A stretch of 64,000 nucleotides of DNA. Origin: Deroplatys truncata (lineage: Eukaryota; Arthropoda; Insecta; Mantodea; Mantidae). The DNA lies in NCBI GenBank assembly GCA_030765065.1, contig CM060980.1, positions 56,962,364 through 57,026,363 of the forward strand. Direction: 5' to 3'. A model generated the notes under the pieces. It was not told the DNA's origin and ran no database searches. It saw only the letters and a program-made list of their open reading frames with translations. Of this stretch, positions 11,188-21,904 are shown piece after piece (position 1 is the stretch's first letter; each line of letters opens with the position of its first letter). The position numbers and the translations under genes were made by a program.

Positions 11188-11995
11188 TTACTTGCTCTAC
11201 TATGTATAGTAATTAGGGGAAGTATTGCATTCCGTCCAAAAATTCAATGCCGAGATTACACTGGAAATAATGTTTTGAGGCGCCCTGAATCCAAATAAAG
11301 CATATTTGGCAACATTACCATCTGTGTGTCTGTCTGTAAACAGCATGACTTAAAAACGAAAAGTCGGATAAATACCAAACTTGGTATTTGAGTTTAGTAT
11401 CTTCCAAGAATGTGACACGAATATTTTCAACAAAATCTTCCCACCCCGACTACTCTTAACATGTAGCATTTTTCGAAAATTTTTATTTTATAAAAATGAC
11501 TAACGATTTTGATTAAAATGCTATATATTAAAGATACTTACATGGCAAATAAAATGTATATTTTATGTAATGTTAAGCCAGAGTCAAAAACGTGCCAAAC
11601 AAAAAATTTAGATCTCTTTAAAACACACAATTTACTTAAAATAATATTTTTGTGTGGCATAAACCGTTTCTGAGATATTCGTTATTAAAGGTTCGATTAT
11701 TCAATACTTGTCATTCTTTTAAAGTCCGATTGATTTTCAATTGTTTCTCGGATTGCATGGAAACAGTATGGAATTTAAAGCCAGCATATAGCGTCCAGTT
11801 CTTAAACATTTGAATATCACTGTCTTCTTTATGTTTATAACGAAATGTGTAATATAGTTAACTAGTTATGTTTGCAAAAGTTTATTCGATTAAATGTAAT
11901 AGATAGAAAAATAAGTTTTAGTAAGAATAGTTTGTATATCCATTAGTAAATATAGAGGGTAGAGACAGTCATGTGAATGTATCACATCAGATTTC
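11188..11995 (+). repeat. F1 copy
   Basis: It starts with a variant of the element start (CTTGCTCTACTATGTATAGT) and keeps GGGGAAGTATTGCATTCC, AAACAGCATGACTTAAAAACG, TAACGATTTTGATTAAAATG and the end GGTAGAGACAGTCATGTGAA...CATCAGATTT. The central TG tract is short (TGTGTGTCTGTCTG). A second copy follows in the same direction after 17 bp. Confidence 0.85.
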
Positions 11996-12012
11996 TTTTA
12001 CTGTTCCAGTGT

Positions 12013-12772
12013 TTACCTATAGTAAATAGAGGAAGTAAGTATTATATTCCACCTAAAATTTCGATATCCGGATTTCACTAGAAATACATGTTTTGAGATT
12101 ACCTGAATCCACAATGCATTTTTAGAAAAATATTTGAGAGTGTGTGTGAACAGCATAATTCGGAAACTTGATATTTAAGTTCATCGTTTTCCAATAAACG
12201 ACACAAGGATTTTAGGAAATCCTCACAACAAAATTATCCTTTACATGGAACATGGCTTTAATGATTTTGATTAAAATACCATATGTTTAAGACATTTGTA
12301 TAACAAATAAAATGTAGAGCTTGAATTTTCTGGGAGTAACCTCTGAAGTGCTCTTCATTTCGAATGACTTTTGTATAACTGTGTAAAGATTACAAAATCT
12401 TGCTGTACAAAAAATGTAGATTTCGTTAAAGCAAGCAATTCACGTCATATACTTTTGTTTTGTGGAATTAACTATTTCCGAGATATTCCTTGTTACTGGT
12501 TTGAATTTTCAAATACCTATACTCTTCTCAACTGTGAAGTCATTTGCTTTTCTCTCGTGGTCAAGCCTAGAGAATTTAAATTGCTATCACTTAGCAATAA
12601 GCTCTTTAAAAATCGGATATTGCTCTATCTGCCGTATCCTACAACGAAATATGTAAATGCGTAATGAAAGTTTTCTGAATTAACAAGGATAGATTAAATG
12701 TTAAGTTTTGTAAGAATGGTTTGTAGAAAAGTGAGTAGAGACATTCATGTGACTGCAACACATAAGATATTT
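12013..12772 (+). repeat. F1 copy, tandem with the previous one
   Basis: The start is worn (CCTATAGTAAATAGAGGAAG) and the stop end reads GAGTAGAGACATTCATGTGAC then CACATAAGAT. It lacks the long TG tract and has a short deletion around 12240 where CATTTTTCGAAAATTTTA is expected. Its head-to-tail arrangement with 11188-11995 is one of several such pairs in the window. Confidence 0.8.
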
Positions 12773-13193
12773 TAATATAGTACTGCAGGTTTTTGTACTT
12801 ATAACATAAATGTTATTAATGTTAAATTATATACATACACACCACAATAACACTATAAGAATTAAACTATTAATTGAGATATTAAAGTGGTAAAGTGGTA
12901 AAATCTGTTTTAGAGATGAACGTACATTAAATTTGAGAGTTTAACATTGCCGGTATACAACATTCCTACGGCTCTTAAGCGACCACATCGCAATGGGAAA
13001 CATAGTTTTCTTGTATTTACTTATTTATACACAGTAAAAACACTGCTTTTATTAACAGAATGGAAAATTGCGCAACGTAAGTTTCGAATACCATCGAGTA
13101 ACCCAGGTATCCTTAGTAAGGGCCAAGATAATAATACAATAAACATTGCAACGTAAATCATATTTTAAATCACTATAAATAAAATCAAAATGG
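12773..13193. other. Intergenic DNA, no gene recognised
   Basis: AT-rich sequence with one 69-codon chance frame at 12947-13156. Nothing matches the repeat families described here. Confidence 0.5.
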
Positions 13194-13490
13194 ACTGCCT
13201 CTGCGGACTGATGATTAGCATGTTAGCCTCCATATACAGAGATCCTGGGTTCGATTCCCGGATGGAGGGTGGAAATTTTTGTTTAGCAGGACTGTTTCCT
13301 ATCCTTCCTAGAGTCTAGAGGTTTGAAAGAGAATATACGTGTGTATGTATGTGTGAATTTAAAACCAATCTAAAGTAATACAAACCCTATGATTAGCACA
13401 ACAGTAAACGAGTGAACATTATTCCCAATGAGCAGTTTTTCCAATAGAAAAAGCCAACGATATGATCTGAGATTAAGGGTCGCAAATAAA
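13194..13490 (+). repeat. SINE-A copy 2
   Basis: The head reads GCCTCTGCGGACTGATGATT (A-box region) and GGGTTCGATTCCCGG (a perfect B box at about 13248-13262). The body has the family motifs GGAAATTTTTGTTTAGCAGG, TATCCTTCCTAGAGTC and GTGTGAATTTAAAACC. The 3' part has CAACAGTAAACGAGTGAAC, ending near AAATAAATGGGTGG. This is the best-preserved head of the family and serves as its reference here. Confidence 0.8.
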
Positions 13491-13550
13491 TGGGTGGGGG
13501 GGGAATTCAGAATGGTACTAAGCCAAGAAATATATGAACCAGAATCGTAA

Positions 13551-13551
13551 T

Positions 13552-13628
<77 letters not shown>

Positions 13629-13639
13629 TTACTACTACT
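13551..13639. repeat. (TAC)n microsatellite
   Basis: About 29 nearly perfect TAC units with one TAT interruption near 13628. It lies shortly after SINE-A copy 2. The poly-serine frame read through it on the minus strand (13370-13675) is an artefact of the repeat. Confidence 0.95.
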
Positions 13640-13689
13640 CCACATACCTCCTGTATGTGTTGGTTGGAACTTCAATAACTACATTCATA

Positions 13690-13868
13690 GACATGGCTTG
13701 AAAGTAAAGCCGGTGGTGCCGTGTCGTAGATTTACAGCACGTAAAAGAACCTCAAGTATGATAAAGAGAAAAATTTCAAATCTTTCACGCCCAATATAGA
13801 ATTAGACGCTAAAGGTCACAACAATTAGAGAGCGTCCATAAATAAAACTTTTTTTCTTTTTTTTTAAC
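13690..13868 (+). repeat. SINE-E copy 2, 5'-truncated
   Basis: It matches the 3' two thirds of the copy at 9228-9545 read on the opposite strand: GTCGTAGATTTACAGCACG, AAAAGAACCTCAAGTATG, CACGCCCAATATAGAATTAG, GAGCGTCCATAAATAAAA. It ends in a T-rich tract and not in poly-A. The tRNA-like head is missing. Confidence 0.7.
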
Positions 13869-14675
13869 ATTCATAGACTTGCTCCGTGCCTAAGCTCACT
13901 GTATAATATTGTATGTTAATTTTTTCTTGCATATTTAGTCGCAGTCATTGACTATTGATCTTTTTTGTTATACAGCGTGTTTTGAAAATCTGCGATGATT
14001 TAATAATGTAATTCTCCAGGGATTGTTAAAAGATATATTGTTCTAATAGTTGTTTTCAAATAATTTTAATTACTTAGTTTTAATTACGCTTTTAATACTT
14101 CTTCAGTTTAAGAAGTGTTATTTCCTCTGTAGCAGCATGTTCCTTTATTAGGAAGAGAGGAAAACGTAATGCGTAACATGTTAAAAAATGTGTGTTATAA
14201 AAACTTGCAGAAACGAGACCAGTTCGATAAAAGTTAATGAAAATTGATAATATGGAAATCATGTAAGATACTTCGCTACCATATGGAAAAGAAACCTGAA
14301 GTTGATCAGAAAAAATAATCTTTGGTCATCTAATAATAAAAATGCGGAGAGACATTTGGGAATCATCTTACAATCAAGAAAAAAAGGTAAATTAAGGCTG
14401 AGCTATTTCTGCAGCAAAGAAGTTTGGAAACCAAAGGGCAAGAAACTGATTCAAAGTCTAGAAAGATACTGATTCAATAAAACAAAACATTTGGCTTTTG
14501 ATGTCTAACAAGCTTTTTATCGGATTCATATTGAGTAAACTTAAAAATACATATAGATTTGATTTGAGTACTTTTTCTCTGTCTATATTTTGTTTCATTA
14601 AAACATTGATATGTTACACTATTTAGGTAACTCAAAATGACTGCAACCGCGTTTCACATATGCCCTTCTAAATTC
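13869..14675. other. Intergenic DNA 3' of MCM8
   Basis: No gene, tRNA or named repeat is visible. No poly-T run on the plus strand, which would be the poly-A tail of a retrocopied MCM8 mRNA, is seen near the end of the gene. Confidence 0.5.
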
Positions 14676-14681
14676 TTTATT
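14676..14681 (-). terminator. Poly(A) signal of MCM8
   Basis: AATAAA on the minus strand, about 120 nt after the MCM8 stop codon. It is the nearest canonical signal downstream of the gene and would give a short 3' UTR. The assignment is by position and motif only. Confidence 0.55.
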
Positions 14682-14801
14682 TAGAATTTTAATTTATATA
14701 CAATTAATATGAAATGCTTTTTTGTTTATACAATGTTAATTGCAGATATAGCTAAAAAGTGAACATTATAACAGGTGTATAATCTTAGGCATATACTCGC
14801 T

Positions 14802-17243
14802 TCACTGACCCGAGAGTAACTGATAAAGTTTGGAAGCTTTCTTCAAGAGAAAGCCTTGCTCGTTCAGTGTAGAGATGAAACTTTGGAAGTCAGAAGTTTG
14901 AACTTGAACTTGTGCAGCAACTTCTTTAAGCTCTTGTACGGAAAACATTGAGCGATTCTGCATCTTGGCCTGTCGCTGAAGGGCTGCAAGGAACTTCTTG
15001 GCTTGGTTTCTGCTGGATCCAGAATAATTCTTCTGCATAGGTTTACTCATCACTCCATCCATTCCATCGCTAAGGGTATCTACCATCGTGTACTTCATTA
15101 TTTCTATTACATCTTCGGCATCATCTTTTGTTGCCTCCTCTCGCAGTTCCAGTTTGGCCCTAGCTTGAGTGAGACGAATGAGCGATTCCAGTTGACGAGT
15201 CGTTATGGGTGTAGAATCTATGGAGTGGTGATACTGCCTAATTTTTAAGTAAAATTTCTGCAGAACTCGGCACGCTTCTGGAGTAAGAACAGGTTTCACA
15301 TATTCCCTTGCGTAAATCAGATACTTGCGCAGCAGTTCATGGGGTAAGATATCAATGACTTCATCTTGCTGTATTTTGAGTATCTCCCTAAGAGGGCATT
15401 TTTCATCCTTCGATGACAATTTTGTTACCGATCCAGAAGACATTTCTTGCGATACATCACCTTTAATCTCTGAATGCTGTGCCATTACATGTTTAGTTAG
15501 CAAACAATCCATCTGTTCGTTTGGCTGATCCAATATTATAAATATAAGATCAAATCTGGATAATATCGGTGTACCCAGACTGAGGTTTTCAGATACTGTT
15601 TTAGCAGGATTATAATGACCTCCTATAGGATTGGCAGCAGCTAAGATAGACGTCCGTGCTGGTAGTGAGCACAGAATGCCTCCTTTAGCAATGCTGATGC
15701 TCTGCTGTTCCATTGCCTCAAGCAGCGCTTGATGTTGAGTGCTCATTTTATCAAACTCGTCGATAGCACAGCATCCACTGTCAGCGAGAACAAGGGCACC
15801 AGCTTCAAGGGAATACGCGCCGTTGGAGTCTCTCACAAGAGTAACAGTGAGGCCAGATCTCGTACTAGTATTTCCAGAAACGAAGAGTCCTCTAGGAGAA
15901 ACATTCACGCATGCTTGAAGCATTTGGGATTTGCCTAAACCTGGGTCTCCAACCAGGAGCACATGAGGGTCACATCTAGTATTTGGAACAGACCTGGAAC
16001 CCCCAAATAATGACAGTAATAAACCAGCTTTCACCATCTCGTGGCCATAAATCTTTGGACATAAAGAGTTAACCAATAACTTAAAGAGATTATCTTGACT
16101 CTGTATCTCCTGAATGGCATAATAGTCGTTAGTATTAAGTTCTATCTGCTTGATACCTATCAGTGGGGAACCAGTTTTGTCATTCATGACAGAAATCGCG
16201 TCGATATAAAGTAGATATGAATTCAGAACTTTCTTGGCAGTATCTTGACTATTTCTGACCTTTACAACTCCAGTAACAATCATGACCTCTCCTGGAGTAC
16301 AAGATTCGGTTAAGTCCTCAGTGAGCTCACACTCAATAGTTCTAGGCACTCCACCAGACTCGTCAGCAATTTCTTGTAGTCTGATGGTCTGATAGCTCAC
16401 TGTATATGTAAATGGTGAAGAGTGCACAGGAGTGAAACTTCTGGAATGACAACCGTCTGTATTGCACCTCGAAGGTCGAGAATATATACCCTCTGGTTGT
16501 TTCACGCACTGTATTTCTTTACAGGAGCTACAGAAAAAAGCCATCCATTTGCAGAAGAGCTTGACATTTCCCACTCGGACAATAGTACCACGAACAGATA
16601 CCAGTTTTCCATAGTAGCTGGTCTTAATATTCTTTAGCAACGTCAGGGGTTCGTAGTTATAAATTCTGACTCTGATTACGGGAACATGAACAGATGATAC
16701 TATTTCTCCTTCTTGAATATTATTTTTCGCTTCCTTCTGCATAAACATGATAATGCTCTGATGAATAGCCAGCTCCAAACACTTAATTGTGTTTTCTGGA
16801 TTATCAAATAAATCATCTTTAAACGTATTCCAATCGGATTTTAACTCTTCCTCACTCTGTAAACAGTTGAGATCAACATAACATGTTTTACGCTCTTCTA
16901 TATCCATAAAAAGGAACATGTGAGGGTTCCTGGCAATAAAACCTTCCATTGCCTTTACTTTCTTCACAGCTGAGGAGTTCTGTCTATAGCGCTCTTCTTG
17001 AAAGTATAGTCTCCATCCCTGGTAAGGACCACTACTGCTTAAATCTACCCTTTTAGCTTGTGTCTTTTGTGAATCTATATCCAAATCAAATTCAGAAGGG
17101 GACTCGGTAAGAGTTACAGGATGATGTGGCACTCTATCACGTGATTTGTTGCCGTACCAATTCTGTTTCCGTGGATAGTATCCACGGCCTCGAAAGCGAT
17201 TACCTCCAAAACTCGTGCGTCCACTGTTCATTTTCTGCCTCAA
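14802..17243 (-). CDS. MCM8: MCM8 DNA helicase, single-exon full-length frame
   Basis: An 813-codon frame, close to the roughly 840 residues of vertebrate MCM8. MCM8 works with MCM9 as a hexameric helicase in homologous recombination and in repair of crosslinks and stalled forks, in the nucleus. Residues 1-40 are Gly/Arg-rich as in other MCM8 N termini. The MCM N-terminal domain spans about 75-350, with a zinc site at C238, C241, C260 and C265. The AAA+ core carries Walker A GDPGLGKS (432-439), Walker B IDEFD (494-498), sensor 1 N538, arginine finger SRF (562-564) and TTRQLE around R683, the sensor-2 region. The C-terminal winged-helix part ends NEQGFLLKKASKLYQLLSGQ, as in MCM8. Met5 (codon at 17229-17231) begins MNSGR and is an equally good start. 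All catalytic residues are present and no frameshift is seen. The absence of introns is unusual and suggests a retrogene or intron loss. Confidence 0.95.
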   Translation of the reverse strand: MRQKMNSGRTSFGGNRFRGRGYYPRKQNWYGNKSRDRVPHHPVTLTESPSEFDLDIDSQKTQAKRVDLSSSGPYQGWRLYFQEERYRQNSSAVKKVKAMEGFIARNPHMFLFMDIEERKTCYVDLNCLQSEEELKSDWNTFKDDLFDNPENTIKCLELAIHQSIIMFMQKEAKNNIQEGEIVSSVHVPVIRVRIYNYEPLTLLKNIKTSYYGKLVSVRGTIVRVGNVKLFCKWMAFFCSSCKEIQCVKQPEGIYSRPSRCNTDGCHSRSFTPVHSSPFTYTVSYQTIRLQEIADESGGVPRTIECELTEDLTESCTPGEVMIVTGVVKVRNSQDTAKKVLNSYLLYIDAISVMNDKTGSPLIGIKQIELNTNDYYAIQEIQSQDNLFKLLVNSLCPKIYGHEMVKAGLLLSLFGGSRSVPNTRCDPHVLLVGDPGLGKSQMLQACVNVSPRGLFVSGNTSTRSGLTVTLVRDSNGAYSLEAGALVLADSGCCAIDEFDKMSTQHQALLEAMEQQSISIAKGGILCSLPARTSILAAANPIGGHYNPAKTVSENLSLGTPILSRFDLIFIILDQPNEQMDCLLTKHVMAQHSEIKGDVSQEMSSGSVTKLSSKDEKCPLREILKIQQDEVIDILPHELLRKYLIYAREYVKPVLTPEACRVLQKFYLKIRQYHHSIDSTPITTRQLESLIRLTQARAKLELREEATKDDAEDVIEIMKYTMVDTLSDGMDGVMSKPMQKNYSGSSRNQAKKFLAALQRQAKMQNRSMFSVQELKEVAAQVQVQTSDFQSFISTLNEQGFLLKKASKLYQLLSGQ

Positions 17244-17937
17244 TGTTTACCAGAACTGTAAAAATAGATTTTAAGAATGTACTAATATTTTATGTTAACA
17301 TGAAATTAGTTTAAAGGTTTTTGACTTAGGAGATCAGCTACGACACATTCTTATTTCATGCGATGAAAGACTTTTCAATGTCTGAAAGAAAAGAGAAAGA
17401 AGAAGATTAGTAGCAGTACTTAGATGAGGCATCCAGAACTGCAACACAGGTGTGTTCCTGATGCGGAAACCAAATATGGGATCTATTTTTTTTTCGAAAG
17501 TTATTATGACAATGTTTCATTCGTAGAGTTTATAATTTGCCACTCACTTATTTACGTAAGTAAGCCGCTGCGAATGCGCGTGAACAGAGAGAGAAGCACC
17601 TATGTCTTCTTTCTTTCTTTCACCCTTGTTTCCAAGTTCTCTAACCCTAATATAAATACCTAGACAAAAGGTGTAACAACTCTCAGACTTGCAATATCCC
17701 AACGTGTTTAACATCTAATTAACGTCTAAGGAATCTATTTACTGTTAACATTTGGTGTGAATCTTCAAGATACGAGGGACGAATATTTTTAAGGCTTATG
17801 TTGGTTCTTCGTGTATACTGCCGGTATATACAGCCTGCAACAAAAAAGTACATAAACATTTAATAGCACATTCCTCGTATAGAAAATAACATGTTACATG
17901 GACATTGACCCTGAAGCGCTTCCTTCCCACGTTACAA
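17244..17937. other. Region 5' of MCM8, promoter not resolved
   Basis: This is the upstream side of MCM8. I see no TATA box at a sensible distance. Purine-rich sequence lies at about 17380-17410. No upstream coding exon can be supported, though a noncoding 5' exon with a UTR intron cannot be excluded. The plus-strand frames at 17126-17314 and 17424-17663 look like chance. Confidence 0.4.
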
Positions 17938-18594
17938 TTCCTCTTTGTCTGGTGTTAGCATGCTAGCTTCCAAATCCAGTGGTCCTGGCTTCGATTCCCT
18001 GTTGGATGATGGGGAATTGAGTAAGGAGATTGTGCTACCTGTCTGAGGCATAAGTGCAGACGGGAGGCAGAGGAAACTCGTGAAGAAACATGACAGGCCG
18101 TATTACGTAGCCATTCCCGGTGCGTAGCATGTACAAGTCTGCAGTAAGAAAATGCAGCAGTTGAGGATGTTAGTCACAGTGGACGGGTTCGTAAACAAGT
18201 CAAAATAGAAACACCGCCACGCAAAGTCATACACTCACAAAGTAGAAAAATAATGTTCAATGTGTTACTGTTTTGTAAAGAAGAGATACGTAAAGGACTA
18301 ACTATTCCGTTATGTATGTTGTGTTGATGTTTTGATGGTAAGACTGCACTGTTATCTCTACTGTCTAAACCTAGCCATGGCACACTAGTACCTCGCCTGA
18401 AAACTGCACTCTTTCGTCAGACAGGTAGTAAAAGTGTGTGTGAATTAATGTTTATAAAGAAAACTCAACGTAAACAAAGCCAAATATTAACACAACAGTA
18501 AACGAATGAACATCATTGCCGACGGGCAACTGTTCCAAAGGCAAAGCCGCCGAAATTATCATAGATATTTAAGGCGGCAGATAAATGGAAAAAA
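17938..18594 (+). repeat. SINE-A copy 3, split by a small inverted-repeat element
   Basis: The head (TGGTGTTAGCATGCTAGCTT, B box TGGCTTCGATTCCC) and early body lie at 17938-18034. The rest (GTGTGTGTGAATTAATG, CAACAGTAAACGAATGAAC, GGCAACTGTTCCAAAGGC) lies at 18429-18594. The insert at 18035-18428 separates the halves. The joined parts match the order in copies 2 and 4. Confidence 0.75.
18035..18428. mobile_element. MITE-like element with 12-bp perfect inverted ends
   Basis: The outer ends are CTACCTGTCTGA at 18035-18046 and its exact complement TCAGACAGGTAG at 18417-18428. The similarity continues inwards to about 25 bp with 20 or more matches (both sides share an AGTGCAG motif). The interior has no coding frame of note. 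A TA at the second and third base of each tip could be the target duplication of a Tc1/mariner-type element, which is inference. The interruption of SINE-A supports a real insertion. Confidence 0.7.
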
Positions 18595-18610
18595 ACATTA
18601 ATCCTCTTTG

Positions 18611-18906
18611 ATTGCCTCTGTAGTCTGGTGGCTAGCACGCTTGCTAGGTCCGGGATGCGACTTCCGGCGAAAGAGTTGGAATTTTTCTTTGGCAGGATTA
18701 TTCCCTATCCTCCCTAGAGTCTGGAAGTGTGAAAGAGAGTGTGAATGTGTATGTGTGTGTGTGTGTGTGTGTGTGAATTTAAAAACACACGTAAAAGATA
18801 AACACAAAACAGTAAACAAGTGAACACCTTTGCCATGAGCAATTGTTCCAAAGGCAAAAGTCGCCGATATGACCTAAATGTCACAGACGGCATATAAATG
18901 AAAAAG
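18611..18906 (+). repeat. SINE-A copy 4
   Basis: It begins ATTGCCTCTGTAGTCTGGTG with a worn B box (GGGATGCGACTTCCGG), then GAATTTTTCTTTGGCAGG, TCCCTAGAGTCTGG and a (TG)n tract at 18751-18774. The 3' region is AACAGTAAACAAGTGAACAC through GGCATATAAATGAAAAAG. It directly follows copy 3 in the same orientation, giving a head-to-tail pair. Confidence 0.8.
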
Positions 18907-19088
18907 AACCCTCCTAAGCGCTGGAACACAGTATGATCGAAAACTATTGTTTTTCTGTGGAATGACATCACAGCCACCAAACAACAGGTTTACAACAGAA
19001 CAGCTCTAGACTATAATTAAATGGATTCGTTACCTTGGTTAGAAAGTATTTACAAAAGCGGGTTCACCGCCATCCACCAATACTCTTA

Positions 19089-19947
19089 TTACTTTCTCTA
19101 CTACGTATAGTAAGTAGGGGAAGTATTGTATTCCACCCAAAAATTCAATACCGAGATTTCACCGGAAATACATGCTTTGAGACCCCCTGAATCCAAAAAA
19201 AGCATTTTTTGAAACATATCCGTGTATGTGTGTGTGTGTGTGTGTGTGTCTGTGTCTGTGAACAGCATAACTCAGAAATGAACAGTCGGATAAACACCAA
19301 ACTTGGTATTTAGGTTCAGAGATGCGACACGAAGGTTTTCAAGAAAATCCTCCCACCCCAGATTACCCTTTACATGGAACATTTTTCGAAAATTTTAATT
19401 TTCTCAAAAATGGCTCTAACGATTTTGATTAAAATATCATATGTTTAAGATATTTTCATGACAAATGAAATGTATATCTCGAATTTTCTGGGAATGTCAC
19501 CAAAAGTATTCTTCATTGTGAACGACTTTTGCATAACCGGTAAACCATAAGAGATAGACAAAATTTTACTACACAAAAATTGTAGATTGCGTTAAAATAC
19601 ACAATTTATGTCATATACATTTTTTGTTGTTGAGTGAACCATTTTCGAGATATTGCTTGTTATTCCCTTAAATTTTCCAATATTTATACATTTTCTCAAA
19701 TTCGTTATTCATTTTTTTTGTCTTGGTAATGCAAAGAGAATGGAATACTCCACATAGCAACCAGCTCTTAAAATATTTGACTATAGCTTAAAGCCTACCA
19801 ATTCCCTTGCATCTACAAGAAAATTAGCAATAAGGTTAACATCTCGATATTTCGATTGACATGAAGCATATGGAGAATAAGCGTTTGAAAAATAGTCTGT
19901 ACAAGAGTAGGGAAAGTCATGTGAGTGTAACATATCAGATTATTTTT
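19089..19947 (+). repeat. F1 copy, near full length
   Basis: One of the most complete plus-strand copies. The start is TTACTTTCTCTACTACGTAT, then GTAAGTAGGGGAAGTATTG, TTTCACCGGAAATACATG, the TG tract at 19222-19258, GAACAGCATAACTCAGAAAT, CACCCCAGATTACCCTTTAC and TAACGATTTTGATTAAAATA. It ends GTAGGGAAAGTCATGTGAG and CATATCAGATTATTTT. No frame longer than 80 codons runs in it. Together with 51478-52327 it is a good reference for the family. Confidence 0.9.
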
Positions 19948-20196
19948 TATTTTATTAGGAAAAACTACTGTATAATAGATAATTCCTAAATTAAAAAAAA
20001 TTGTTAGCAGGTCTGTGTTAGGTGGCCATTTTATATTGCGAACCATTTCATTGCTTTACCAACTTCAAGATAATCACCTTCCAGAAATGCTTCTGCACAA
20101 TGGGGAATCAGTTTAATTACGATTTTATGCATATATCCATGTTAACGGTGGTCATATGAGTACTACACTTTCACAGGTTCCCATATGGTACACTCT

Positions 20197-21045
20197 TACT
20201 TTCTTCACCACGTACCTAATAGGAAAGAAGATATTGCATTCCACAATAAAATTCGATGTCGAGATTTCACCAAACATACATCTTCTTAGACCCACTGAAT
20301 AAAAAAGAAGTATTTTATAAAAAGCTCCGTGTGCGTGCGTGCGTGTTTGTGAGCAGCATAATTCTAAAACGTAAGATCGGTTAAATACTAAACTTAGTAT
20401 TTAAGTTCAGCGACTTCCAAGAATGCAACTCGAAGATTTCTAGGAAATCCCGCCAACAGAAATTACTCTTTTTATGCACAAATTAAACGTATTTTTTATT
20501 TCCTCAAAAATGACTATAAGGATTTTTATTACAATAGCGTATGTTTAAGATAGCTGGATGACAAATACAGTGTTTATCTTACATTTTCTGACTATAGCCT
20601 ATGAAATCACCCTTCATTCTGAATGAATTTTGTATACCCGTAAAGCGTAAGAGATTAAACAAAAAGTAGGCATAGAAAATATAGGTCTCGTTAAATTACA
20701 CAGTTTATGTGAGTTTTTTCTGCATTAACCATTTCCGAGATATTATTTATTATTAATTTGAATTCCCAAGTGCTTTATAGTTTTTCAACTCTTAAGTCGC
20801 TATTCGGTTGTTTTTTCTTCTTCTCGTGGTCGTGTAAAGAGAGTGAAATTTCAAAGCATCTTGAAATGTTTGGCAAACTTAAGGTTTGCTTAAGTATTCC
20901 TCTAATCTCTTTGAACCTTTAAGGGAATATATAATAAAACCGTTTCTACATATGTTTATTTCGATTAACATGAAGTAGATGAATAAGCTTTTGCAGGATA
21001 GATTGTTGAGGAGTTGGTAGAGAAAATCAAGTGAATATAACACAT
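20197..21045 (+). repeat. F1 copy, diverged
   Basis: The start is TTACTTTCTTCACCACGTAC and the end is GGTAGAGAAAATCAAGTGAA then CACATTGCTC. All internal blocks are present but heavily substituted (for example GAGCAGCATAATTCTAAAAC for the core motif). The tract here is GTGCGTGCGTGCGTG and not pure TG. Confidence 0.8.
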
Positions 21046-21904
21046 TGCTCTTCACATCCTACCACACATGTTCTAGAATCGTGATAGTTTGATTGAGTTG
21101 TTGTTTGATAGGAAACAAATATCAAACAAATACTCCTGAGCCTCCTCTTATAAATATATAACTTAAAATCTCTTTAAGGTATAAATCACCAAACAGGAGG
21201 ATGTAGATAATTACAAACTACAAAACAGTTTGTTCAATGTTTGATAGTACACTGTTATCCTAACAGGAACAATTTCCTAACGGATTGCACGGTTGGGTGT
21301 TAACTGCTGATAGAAGAGACAGAACAGTCGGTGTGTGTCGGAGGGGTGGGGTGGAGAAGAACGGCTTTAATCTCATTAACTAATTATTTACAGAATGACG
21401 AGCTCCTAATTGCAATTCTTCACAGTTTAGACTGATGAGGTATAGACCCACGTCACACTTCAATCTATATGCTCTCTACACTTGCCAAGGAACGCTGAAT
21501 CTCTATTGGATTAAATGAAACAATACTATCTTTCACAGTGACAAGAGATGTTAACACCTTTCTGGTTTTGCATTCGAAACTTCGATAGTTAAGCTGAAGG
21601 ACTACATTTAAAAGGTACAAGCTATTCTGAAAGGTGAATGACTTTCCATTAAAACAGAACCTTATCGTGAACCTGATGTGGTTAAAACCAAATTAGTTTT
21701 ACACATGCGTACTTGTCCTGATTCCTGTTTCGCTGAGGTCAGTTGAGAGGGCTTAACTGGTAGCCATTTAAGGGGAGGTTAAAAGTCATATCCCACCAAT
21801 GTTAAATCTGATACATTCATTACTCATTATCTCAAAACCCTTTAAGATATGGGACTGAAGTTTTTACACGATATAGAAGAATGCATTCTAAGTTCACTGA
21901 TCTA
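21046..21904. other. Intergenic DNA, no gene recognised
   Basis: No frame, tRNA or known repeat can be supported. A G-rich stretch at 21330-21350 is the only compositional change. Confidence 0.5.

Noticed and set aside
13370..13675. Poly-serine protein of 101 codons
   Set aside because: The serine run is the (TAC)n microsatellite read on the minus strand. The rest overlaps SINE-A sequence.
15003..16637. Plus-strand frames within the MCM8 region
   Set aside because: They are antisense shadows of the MCM8 coding frame and show no independent domain.
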